Assembly (NCBI GenBank): GCA_902728285.1
Contig: CACVBU010000178.1
Location: 1,426,001 to 1,490,000 of the forward strand
Direction: 5' to 3'
Length of the DNA stretch: 64,000 bases
Origin: Clytia hemisphaerica
Taxonomy: Eukaryota; Cnidaria; Hydrozoa; Leptothecata; Clytiidae
Part shown: positions 32,801 through 41,967 of the stretch, in pieces
Layout: every line of letters starts with the position of its first letter
Position numbering within the stretch: the stretch's first letter is position 1
The notes under the pieces: generated by a model
The model's database searches: none
Told to the model about the DNA's origin: nothing
What the model saw: the letters and a program-made list of their open reading frames with translations, nothing else
Translations under genes and position numbers: made by a program

Positions 32801-35800
32801 GTTTCACCCATCCCTTTAGATAACAAAAATTTCATGATTCATTTTATTCATCTCAAAAATGGCTGAAGAGACACTAACGGTCAGATTGGATTCATCACTG
32901 AATGCGCTGAGGGATAAACTTTACTTTAACTCTCAAAATTTTGTCGTTGAATCTTCCCAGTCGTCAAAGACCGAGTTATAATGTTATAAACGTGACTGAT
33001 TTTGAGGTATGTTTTACGTGCAGGTTTTGATTGGATCCAGGACAAGAAAAGGATAAGCAAATCCAAAGAAAGTGCCCAAAAATTCTGAAATTTTGAAAGT
33101 ACCGCAAAAAATTGAAAGTACCTTATGACATTGACATATGATTGTGTATATCATATAATGGATTGTTATTGTTTTGGATATCCGGCATACCGTCAACGGC
33201 TCTAACTTGGGACGAGTGTCATATCATGGGATGGTTGACTTTCTGAACTGTTTTTTCACTGTTAAATCTCTGTTGATAACAAGTTTGTTTTCTTTGATTT
33301 GGGACTATGTTAATTTAAAATGACTTTTAATAGGTAGAGGTTGGGTAAAATGATTGCCGAATTGCTGTCCCATGTTTTGTCAGACTGTCCCAAGTTAGAG
33401 CCCTTGACGGTACAAATCCACTTTGTAGTCATTGCATTTTCAGGCAAAGTTATGATGCCTAAAGCGCTGTCTGAAATTATTTTTTTATTTGGATTATTAG
33501 TTATCAGTGCTCAATTCTGTTTGGTGGAAAAGCTTCCAACTTCCCAACAGAAAAAGTACTGTCACAAAGGATTATTATTTAAATATATAAAATTTGTACA
33601 AAATTTGCTTCAGCCAAATATTTTTATGCTTGAAAATAGTTTATAAATTCTATTCTGTTGAATAATTTTGTGGCGGTAAAGATAAGAAAAACATAACATG
33701 AATGAAGTCAACTCAAAATACTCTCAAACACTCAAATATGTTTATGTATAATTTTACTTTTTACCTATTTCCCAACCCAAAATCTACCTATCATACTCAA
33801 CTGAGGCCCAAAGTGAGCAGAAAAGATTTTCTACGAAAAGTAATAGTCCAAATAAGGCATATACAGTACAAAAAGTTCATAGGCTATAGGCCAAAGACTG
33901 AGCCCGGGATAATTGAAAATTCCCCCAACTATGAGTGATTATAAACGTTTCATGTTTGGAAGAGGCTTTTTCTTGAAATCCAATGAAAGTTCCAGCATTT
34001 ATCCAATCTCTTTTTCCTATTTTTTGCTGGTAAAAAGAAGGGGGGAGTCTCACTGTTTTCTTACCAAATATCTGCAAATGCGGCCTAAAAACGAAAGCGA
34101 AAGTAATTTTTCTCCCTACAAGCTGCGCACGGCAGCGCAGCGAGCGGCTCCAGAATTTGGCTAATGACCATGTTTTGAGAAAGTCGATTTTCATATTATG
34201 TTGGTCACTGCCATAAATGAGATTTAAAATAGAACTTTGTGGGCCTTACGATTTCTTTGGGGTCTAACCATGAAGAAGAAAATGACTTTTTCGTACCTAC
34301 CCTAAGTATAGGTACCTTAAAAGTATAGATTTTATGACCTTAAATTTATTTTTGTAATCTCTAGGTCCGAAAAACTTAATTTTTTGAAGGAACTTTTGAT
34401 CAAATTTTGAATAACGAATTTTACGACCCTTTGCGATAATTGAAATTTTTTAAATTAGGTATTTTATGAAAGTACCTATACTCTTATCTCCCAAATAGAC
34501 AGGGGGTCCGAATAAGCAGGGGGTAGGAAAATCTTCTAAATTGTAACAAGCGGGGGGATGGAATAAGAGTAGGGGGGGCTAATTTGAAGACAGAATTTTT
34601 TTTAACTGATATCAATTTCAACAACAAAAAAGAAACTTTAGCAAATGAACGTGTAAAATAAGAACCAATACTAACAAAAAGGAAAATTTTAACAAGTTTA
34701 AGATCTATCTACACTGTAATAAAATATTGAATTATTCGAATTTAATTAGCGGGGGTCTTAATAAGAGCGGGGGATGGATTTTTTTTCCTTAAAAATTAGC
34801 GGAGGGCGTCTATTTTGGAGACAATAGTATGTCAGAGGTTGTAAAAAGTGAATTTTATACCATTTAAATTAAGCTTGGTTGTTAAGAGAGCCCGAAATCC
34901 AACTTTGTGAGTTTTAAGGCGAGTTTTAAGCGAGTATCCACTGGTATTAAAAACAAACATTTTTAGGATGAAAAGCAATTTAGTCCGTCATTTTCACCAA
35001 AAATATTTTAAAAAATATTTTTAAAAAATTGCTGCTTCGCCAATTAAAGTTCTTCCAAATTTCAATGGTTTTTGACGGAAATACCCCGGTTTTAGCCAGT
35101 AGTGGCAAATTTAAACTAGACAAAAGCTGTATAAAATTTGCCACTACTGGCAAAAACCGGGGTCTTTCCGTAGAAAACATTACGTCATGAATATCATGAA
35201 TAGTTTTTAAATACACGCTTTTTTTTTAATAAGAATACACTTTATAAGAATGTCCATGATGAAAATGGCCAAAAAACTAAGAATATGCTAAGAATATCAC
35301 CATTATGGAATTTTGCTACTAAAGCTAAGAATGCCATTTTAAGAGCATTTTCAATTATAAATTATCAATTATCCCCAAGTTAGGCCCAAATTAGGCTCAC
35401 TGCTTTTACAAAAGTGCCATTTTAATGCTTGAGACGTATGTACTAAATGTTAAATCTATTATGAATTAGGATCCTAACCTAAGAATGTGCTGTAAGAATA
35501 TTTTAGGATGATTTTCCCAAAAACGTTAAGAATATCCATGATGAAATGGATTTACACCATTCTTATAAAAAAAAAAGCGTGTAGACTTACCGTTTTTTCG
35601 TCATAGTCCGTTTCAAAATGGATCCATCCAGTTTGTGGTACAGACAAAACATTCCCTGTTAAATTACTTTGTAAAGAATTACCTAATAACTCACAAGTTT
35701 CATTTTGTCTCTTGAAATTCACTGATTGGCATCTCAGATGCCACATACATTTTGTCAAACATTTTCGCAGTGAGATAAAGTCTAAAGTTTTCAAAATATT

Positions 35801-35953
35801 TCCAATTAAGCGTTGATGGTATGATATTTTTGAAAACTTTGCGTCATAATTATTGCATTCTGGCAATCTCAAAATATGTGACAAAGAAATATTTGTCCAA
35901 AGAAGTAGAATTAACGTTCCTCCTTTCAGCATCGTGAAAGAAGAATAAATCAT
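29870..35953 (-). CDS. Gene A2: chimeric secreted PAN - EGF-like - FA58C protein (3 exons)
   Basis: Exons are 35953-35591, 31755-31653 and 30306-29870. Phases are 0 and 1; the joined length of 903 nt gives 300 residues with no stop. Exons 1 and 2 are near-identical to A1: signal segment GGTLILLLWTNISLSH, PAN domain, and the EGF-like WCS..NPCN..RCEDRC..QC. Exon 3 does not match A1. It matches the last exon of gene D at 53878-53442 and is an FA58C-like domain (LAFDGLEDTHSC, HWIKATF, FIEYVILVNR, MNIAEILIYGR). The old A-type exon 3 survives as a broken fragment at 30576-30425 inside intron 2. The gene therefore reads as a fusion made at the tandem-duplication junction. Intron 1 is ~3.8 kb and swollen by transposons. 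Whether the fused transcript is made is not shown here. Confidence 0.75.
30425..30576 (-). pseudogene. Broken A-type FA58C exon at the duplication junction
   Basis: The acceptor (TTCTTTCAG) and first ~24 codons (SLQLYIKDIQGSSTHNSGNF) match exon 3 of A1. After PLNA the sequence switches to unrelated sequence (SPGSAVDKGYTPRFP) and stops. If spliced in it would end the protein early, so it could act as an alternative, truncating exon of A2. The same junction sequence recurs at 54007-54102. Confidence 0.75.
30821..31038. repeat. 218 bp insertion with 9 bp target duplication
   Basis: The insert starts TAGACTTGTA and ends TACTAGTCTA, giving 6 bp inverted tips. ACTATTCGC is duplicated at 30812-30820 and 31039-31047, and A1 has the uninterrupted ACTATTCGCC site near 7912. 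A 9 bp duplication fits Mutator-like elements. Confidence 0.8.
31653..31755 (-). CDS. EGF-like exon of A2
   Basis: This 103 nt exon of A2 is the same length and phase as in A1. It lies between ctag and gtaag splice sites and encodes LGRWCSNGNNNPCN..RCEDRC..QC. Confidence 0.75.
32859..32981 (+). CDS. Small 40-residue ORF inside the A2-intron transposon, unknown
   Basis: The ATG has a good animal context (CAAAAATGG). The peptide begins MAEETLTVRLDSSLNALRD, is amphipathic and ends VESSQSSKTEL before TAA. No homology could be named. It may be a first exon of a gene captured by the transposon, or chance. Confidence 0.25.
   Translation: MAEETLTVRLDSSLNALRDKLYFNSQNFVVESSQSSKTEL
33188..33414. repeat. 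227 bp inverted-repeat element nested in the A2-intron transposon
   Basis: The ends TACCGTCAACGGCTCTAACT and the inverted AGTTAGAGCCCTTGACGGTA match over about 26 bp, with one difference. It sits inside the 32318-34166 element. Confidence 0.65.
34478..34832. repeat. MITE with TATCTCCCAAATAGAC ends, A2 only
   Basis: The left end ACTCTTATCTCCCAAATAGAC-type and right end GTCTATTTTGGAGACAATAG are inverted. A1 reads straight through (GTACACTTATAAGAGGTTG near 9528). The interior repeats ATAAGAGCGGGGG words. Confidence 0.65.
35066..35172. repeat. Hairpin MITE, ~40 bp arms
   Basis: The arms contain ACCCCGGTTTTAGCCAGTAG and CTACTGGCAAAAACCGGGGT. They lie close together and fold into a long hairpin in A2 intron 1. 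Confidence 0.7.
35211..35583. repeat. MITE family 'ACACGC..ATAAGAA', copy d
   Basis: The element starts ACACGCTTTTTTTTTAATAA and ends TTCTTATAAAAAAAAAAG-CGTGT. It abuts the donor site of A2 exon 1. Confidence 0.7.
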
Positions 35954-35988
35954 ACTGTCAAAAAAAGGTGATTACATAGAGTTTTTCA

Positions 35989-36278
35989 TACACGTTTTTT
36001 TTTATAAGAACATCCAAATTTTTTGAATCCTTCGGCGGATGTTCTTATATACTAACATGTTCTTATTTTCACCATTTTGATGGTATTTTCTCTCCATTTT
36101 CATTAGAAATCGGGTCCACAAAGTCCATAAAGTATTAAAATGTTCTTAACTTGTTCTCAATTTTTTGGGTCCATAAAGTCCACAAAGCATTAAAATGTTC
36201 TTAACTTGTTCTCAATTTTTTGGCCATCGAAGGCTAATGTTCTTATATAAAGTTTATTCTCATGAAGAAAACGTGTAT
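35989..36278. repeat. MITE family 'ACACGC..ATAAGAA', copy e, next to the A2 start codon
   Basis: It starts with TACACGTTTTTTTTTATAAG about 36 bp upstream of the A2 ATG and ends AAAACGTGTA. It holds a small internal direct repeat (TTCTTAACTTGTTCTCAATT twice). Confidence 0.7.
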
Positions 36279-36885
36279 TAATTTTCCAAATTCTATATTT
36301 AAATTTTTTGAATGTTAACATCAACCGTATTGAAACCAAATTCATCCACATTCAATATGCTGAATTCAATCTTTTTAAACATTAATTTTTTAGTAGCCTG
36401 TCAAAACATTCAAGAAAACACAGGTTTCGAATTAAACTACAATCGTGAACATAACTATAACTACTGTCCGACTACTCATTTCCCCATGCTGAGTCCCCCC
36501 TCCCCCACTTTCAATGCTGGAGGGATGAAATTTGCAAGTTCCACCGACTCCGCATCAACACTGAAGATGGGGGGAGGGGGTGGACAAATAGTTATGTCCA
36601 GGATTGTCTAAAAAAAATAAAAATTTGAGCAGAGGTTCCCCTATGCATAATCAGAAATTTTTTTTGAAAAGGAGCCATGTTGTTTCCTCGAGGCCATGTG
36701 CGAATTCAAAATATCCCAAAATGCAATTTCGGCGGGAATCGAATCCGTTTTTTCCGATTTTCCCGAATTTCCCGATTTTCCCCAATTTTGAGTTTTTCCT
36801 GGTTAAAAGACCCTCGGCATTTCTCAAAAAAGCCTCTGGAGAATTTTTTTTCAAATTACAATTGCCTTATAAATCTGAACAAGGT

Positions 36886-37190
36886 ATAACTATAAGACAC
36901 CCCTGTCTCAGTGCCCCGGTGGAACCTTTTCCCTCAGTGGGGATGAAAATTTCTATCGAAATCCCAATGGGGATAGAAAATCTATTGTTTCCAGCTCAAA
37001 AATTCCAGTGGGGATGGTTTTGGAGTCCAATTTTTTCCAATCAATTTTCAATGGGGATAGAATCATAGAGCAAATTCCCAGTGCGGTTGAAAATGTAGGG
37101 TATTTTTTCCACCGGGGACGATTTTTTGGCCTATTTTTCCACCGGGGCGGGGGGTCCACCGGGTCTGCGACACAGGGGTGTTATAAGTAT
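36886..37190. repeat. MITE with ACACCCCTGT ends inside the Rep-like element
   Basis: The left TATAAGACACCCCTGTCTCA and the right inverted ACACAGGGGTGTTATAAG bound ~300 bp containing several CAGTGGGGAT phrases. The overlapping open frames on both strands are repeat-derived. Confidence 0.65.
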
Positions 37191-37381
37191 CTCTAAAGTA
37201 TATAAAATATAGTATATTTACATTTTATAAGCATATATATATTTACAAGTATAGTCTGTTTGTTTTTTTCCTTTTTCAGATTAGAAATAAATAAGTAAAC
37301 AGTAAACAAAAGAATGGGCCTAAAAAGACAAAACCCGAGAATGAACCAATTAGCAAACCAAAAGTCAACGATCAGAGAAGG

Positions 37382-38802
37382 GTATTTCTTATAACGTATA
37401 TCAAAGCAGACATGAGTACATTCTCAACCCGTGAAAGTTTTTCCGAGCAAATAGTCAAAGCCTTTGGAGAAAGATTTATTGTTGAGTGGGCTTGCTGTAT
37501 CGAGGATCATCCCACAACAGGTGGTAAGCACTTCCACATGGTCATCAGCTTCAACAGGTCTCTTCGATTTGCGCCTGTAAAGAAATATTTTTTTTTAAAC
37601 TTTCAAAGTCTCGATTCATTTTAAGATCAAAAGCTTAGGCTATGTCGCGGCCTACAGGTACATTTCTAAAACAAGCCTAGTAACGAGGTACTTCATAGTG
37701 AAGGACACTCACCGGTGACACGGATCAGAACACCCCGAAAACCTCAAAGGCTATGAGCAAGTTCAGTCAGAACTCGGCCAGCAAGAAGGGAGGAGTTAAA
37801 AAGAAGTCAAAGGCATTGAAACGACCTAAGTTTATTGATGATTCTACTATTGAAAGTGGAAAAGAACAGGGGGAAAGTAATTCAAGTCTTTCAGACTCAT
37901 TTGATTTGCTCGAGATTGAAGATGATGACAAGGTTTCAGACTCAGGCCAGGACAGCGAAGAAGAGAAGGAGGACTTTTTTGCACCAGACAAGCTTAAGCC
38001 TTATGAGGTATCCGAATTTCTAGTAAAGGAAGGCATAAGGTCAAGAACAGTCCTTCTGTATATTGCTAATGTACGCGCTAAGAATGGTGAGCGAGACCTT
38101 AAAGCGTGGGTTGTAGGCCACTCCACAAAATTTATGAATGAATTAATATCGACAACATGGGAAATGGAAGAGGCCGGTGCAATTCTTAAGCGAAGAAAGA
38201 AAACGCGCATGGAAATTCTTTATGGTGCTTTTCAAGGACCATGCGCTGAAACTTGTATCCAACACGAATGGCTGAGATGTGCAGTCAGCATCTTACAGTC
38301 AAATTCCGTAAAAGTTGATGTTTTTGCTGCTGCAATGCGTAATGCGCTTAAAAATGGAAGGGGCAAGGGAAACAATGTTTTGATTGTTGGTCCATCAACT
38401 TGCGGTAAGTCGTTCTTGCTCACCCCTTTGCAATTGGTTTACGACGCGGTTGCGAACCTGTCAAACACACAATATGCGTGGGTTAGCTTGGAACTCAAAG
38501 AAGTTGCCCTTTTAAATGATTTCAGATGGTCTGCGGAGTGTATTGATTAGAAGGACTTTTTACTTTTATTGGAGGAAGACACCGTGAATTTACCCCGCCA
38601 GAAAAATACATTTGCAACAGACCTCACCATTGAAAGGTCAAATTCCGTACCTTTTTTTTCTACAAGTATCCAACCGTTTGAATATGTCGGCAAAGGAAAC
38701 TCAAAAGATCCTGCAGAGACTGCCATGATGTCTTTACTTTCACCAAAAAAGTTGAGAATCCCAGAATTGTTTTATCCTGTCGTCGCTGCTTTGTGGATTT
38801 AA
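37382..38802 (+). pseudogene. Rep-like protein: HUH endonuclease plus SF3 helicase, decayed
   Basis: The first part (frame through 37412-37624) shows a motif-I-like ITYIKAD, with the in-frame codons starting upstream of the ATG, and GKHFHMV as the His-hydrophobic-His metal motif. A motif-III-like AAYRYISK (Tyr nucleophile and Lys) is seen near 37645-37675 in another frame. The second part (37753-38802) has an acidic linker, then GPSTCGKSFLL (Walker A), LLNDFRW (Walker-B-like) and a C-terminal region. Breaks: two frame changes between 37600 and 37753, a stop near 37716 and an in-frame TAG at 38548-38550. HUH-SF3 proteins start rolling-circle or hairpin replication of single-stranded DNA in CRESS viruses, parvoviruses and related mobile elements. 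Cellular repeat versus endogenous viral origin is not decided. Confidence 0.7.
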
Positions 38803-39901
38803 TCTTCAAAGGTCAGGAACTTGTTTCTTAAACAACGTTTAAACACTGTTTGTATTAATTTTTTAAACCGAAACACGATATGATTTTTAGATTATAACTT
38901 TGCGTTAATTTTTTTTATTATTGTTTTGATATGCGAAACACGATATAATTTTTGGATTATAACTTGGCGTTAACTTTTTTGTTCTCGTTTTGATATGCGA
39001 AACAAGATATAATTTTTGGATTATAACTTCACTTTAACTTTTTTGTTATTGTTTTGAAGCTAACCCTGCCTAGTGTTTAGAGTTGAAGTTAGCTTTTAAA
39101 AGTATCTTTTGGATCAGATTTTCAAGATGGGGGGAGGGGGTGGACAAATAGTTATGTCCAGGATTGTACTCACGCGAAAAATATCAAGTCACCACAACAC
39201 CGGGTTGAGAAAATTTTGGAATTTCAGGCCCATACAGGGTCCTTTTTTTTCAAAAAAACGAGTCCCACGTAGGGTCCATTTTTACACACCCCCGTCGGCC
39301 GGCAAGGGTAGTACCCCCTCCCTCAGGACCACAGCCCACAGCGAGCGAAAAGCGTAGATGCCTTATCAAATGTTGATGGATGTTCTTATTTTTCTTTTTA
39401 TTCATTCAAAAAATGTTTTTCTATTTATTTTGGATTCAACAAAAGAAATAAGATTGGGTGTTTGCCTTATCATTTTTATGTTTTAAGCTGTTAAAGTAAC
39501 CCGGTATGCCAAAATAGAGCTAAAATTGATTGTTACACCGGTCGCACGGCTCCTTTTTGTTTTGTTTACTTGATTTTTTTTTCGTGCAAATTACATGGGA
39601 TCAAAGCAAAAGCTTCGCAAAAATCTAATTAGAAATCTCTTGTATTGTGTTAGTTTAGATTTTCTCACGAAAAGCGCATAATAAAATTTCAACTGGAATC
39701 ATAATTCCTAAATGTCAGCACGAGCTACCATGTCCCGTGAACAAATAATGATATTCATTTATTCGATGACGTCACTCATCATTTCCAAAGTGAGCAAAAA
39801 CGGAAAATTTCCTTTGTTCTTGTAAATAACTATTGCATTATAACAAAAGCTTAAGAAAAGGCTTCCTGAGTTTAAAATGCTTATTTTATCCTAAATATTC
39901 A

Positions 39902-40738
39902 ATAAACTAGCAATAACTTTCATTAAGGTGCAACCGCAGCAAAACGAACATAGAGTTGAATTTGCGTTCAAAAAGAATGATCTTAGCCCTACAGTAATTT
40001 TTGTTAAGAGTGAACTCTCATCTGAGACAAAATTCTTTCAAATGCTAACAAATGTGTCAAGGGAGTGATTTGCAGTCTACTTAGAGTGACACCCGTGCCT
40101 TGTCTTACAAATTTTTTATAAGAACAATTTCATAATCTCATACGAGGCTGAAATTTGGCCAAAACCTATGAACAAATTAAGAAGAATCTGAACCTCAGAT
40201 TTCAGAAATTACTGAGAAGTACATGTTTCCATTTTAATTAATATTGACATTTAAGGCTGAAAAACTCATATAAATTTAAGAGCAGCCCAGCCAGAATCAT
40301 ATGACTTACTGGTTTTTCCTATAAAAAGCGTATATATCTGAAGATACTGCTCTTCATATGTTATTTTACTAATGTACACGTTTAGCAACATAACTGTTCG
40401 AATACTTTGAGTAGAGTAATATTTTTAACCTATGAAGAAGCGCTTAGTAACTACTAGTGGTATAAAAAGGGAATTTCCCAGAAAAGAGAATTTCCTTAGA
40501 TTCATTCAACTCTCCAGGGATAAGAAAAAGACAAACTGACATTTCAAAATGAGTAATCAGATCAAAATAACTCCGGAAAAGTCTTTTTGATGATGATAAA
40601 ACAATAGAGATAAGAATGCTACCGTTAAGCGGAACTAAAATACTGAAAACGCGCAAAATTATGAGATGTTTGCCCAACTTCCTTATGCGTGAAGCTATGA
40701 ATACCATCCTCAGAAGCTTTAGGCTTCCTCCGGTGGCA
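39902..40738. mobile_element. ~835 bp block present only in unit 2
   Basis: Unit 1 reads AATAAATTACGG at 16885 where unit 2 has this block. Its ends resemble those of the 4.96 kb unit-1-only block (ACTAGCAATAACTTTCAT; GCGTGAAGCTATGAATACC and a terminal GGTGGCAATTA). A short hairpin (AGAAGCTTTAGGCTTC) lies just inside the right end. No gene is seen. Confidence 0.55.
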
Positions 40739-41004
40739 ATTACGGTTTAAACGATATATTTTCCATAAAAATCAAATTTGAACTGGACATCATATTTGTA
40801 AAAAATATTTAGGTGTCAAAAATTATTTCTTTTTGAAGCTAAATAAAAGTTCGGAATTTACATTTACATATTACATGCATATACATATTTATATTTAAAT
40901 TTCATATCAAAAACTTTATTATTTCCAGGAGTTATTAACATAAATTTCACCAATGAACAGAAAAGCCCCCCCCCTCCCTCGTACGAATAGGGTTAAACGA
41001 TATA

Positions 41005-41420
41005 CTTAAGACGAACAAACTTTCGCGAGCAGAAACTTTCGCGAGGTTGAAAAATCGTGAAATTCACGACATTTACTTTCGCGAATTTAACGGAAAAATA
41101 TTTTTCGCGAATCAAGACGTAAAATTGAGAATTTTCGCATGAAAAAATGGCTTAGAAGACAAATACTTCTTGGATTGGCTCGAAACATTCCGTCCTTTGA
41201 CTTATTAGTATTTTAGCAGGTTAAAAAGTGCCATAAAAGTTACATTTTATTCAAAGTTTGAAGTTTTCCAGATTTTCTTTTTTGTCAAGAATTTTTCGCG
41301 AGCATAAACTTTCGCGAATGGCCCTTCTTAGAATTTCTAAAGACATTTGCTTTCGCGAAGAGGGCCAAAATTCAAGAAAATCGCGAAAGTTTCTACTCGC
41401 AAAAGTTTGTACGCCTAAAG
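41005..41420. repeat. TTTCGCGA-rich MITE, unit 2 only
   Basis: The ~39 bp inverted ends share ACAAACTTT-GCGAG and GAAACTTTCGCG. CTTTCGCGA words recur inside. The other unit has the empty site ACGATATATTTAAC near 18308. Confidence 0.75.
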
Positions 41421-41773
41421 TATTTAACATGAAAAATAAATTTGTACAGGGAAATGTGTCAATTTTTATGACACCTTAGTATCAACAATTTCATCGTGCT
41501 CAAGGTGTAAAAGTTTTTAGGTTTCAAAAATTAACTTATTTTGAAGCTAAATAAAAGTTAGGAATTTGCAGAAAATTTTATGTCAAAAGCTCTATTATTT
41601 CAGGAGCTTTTAGCATCAGTTTAACCTCCAAACAGGAAAAGCCCCCCCCCCTCCTTAGCTTAGCACGAATAGGGTTAATAATAATAAATCTTGTCGTAAG
41701 TCTTAAATATCCAGGTTTTCACGAAAAGAAGTTGCCGTGAATTTGTCGCAGCAAATGTTATTATGGAGTTTAT

Positions 41774-41957
41774 TTCCGTAGCCATAAATTGCCGTGCGTT
41801 TATTTCTTTGTTCACTTTATCCCACTAAACTCGATCCAATCCTTTTTTGACACATTCTTCTACTGTCTATAGATCCGAAAAAAGGACTGGGACGGTTCTA
41901 GTGGGATAAAGCGGACAAAAAAATGCCTGCGCGCGTCAATTGGCGGCTACGGTCGAA
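41774..41957. repeat. MITE with CCGTAGCC..AATTG ends, unit 2 copy
   Basis: This is orthologous to 18683-18870, placed at the same distance from the FA58C exon of B2. It therefore predates the duplication. Confidence 0.7.
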
Positions 41958-41967
41958 AATGAGAATG

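Larger units (their letters stand above)
32318..34166. mobile_element. ~1.85 kb DNA transposon in A2 intron 1
   Basis: The two ends are inverted copies of about 32 bp sharing CCAAATTCTGGAGCCGCTCG and GCGCTGC. A1 lacks this block: its intron passes from GATTCAATTGATC to TAACCATTAAGAAG near 9330. Several short open frames lie inside, but none shows a transposase motif I recognise, so it may be non-autonomous. Confidence 0.65.
36438..39168. mobile_element. ~2.73 kb Rep-like (HUH + SF3) mobile element upstream of A2
   Basis: The A1 upstream region is continuous where this block sits (ACTAAACTACTTACGCG near 10686), so this is an insertion. Its left end (36438-36468, TACAATCGTGAACATAACTA) is an inverted, diverged copy of its right end (39142-39168, TAGTTATGTCCAGGATTGTA). 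A second copy of the right end lies inside at 36564-36607, so the coding part is also bracketed by a 44 bp direct repeat (36564-36607 and 39124-39167). The interior carries a decayed Rep-like gene and a nested MITE. This looks like a transposon with Rep-type replication genes or a virus-derived element that acquired transposon ends. Confidence 0.65.

Noticed and set aside
33877-34194. 105-codon minus frame with protein-like composition
   Set aside because: It overlaps the GC-rich inverted end of a transposon and has no recognisable motif or splice context.
36651-37196. Several overlapping frames on both strands
   Set aside because: They coincide with the ACACCCCTGT-ended MITE and its CAGTGGGGAT phrases.
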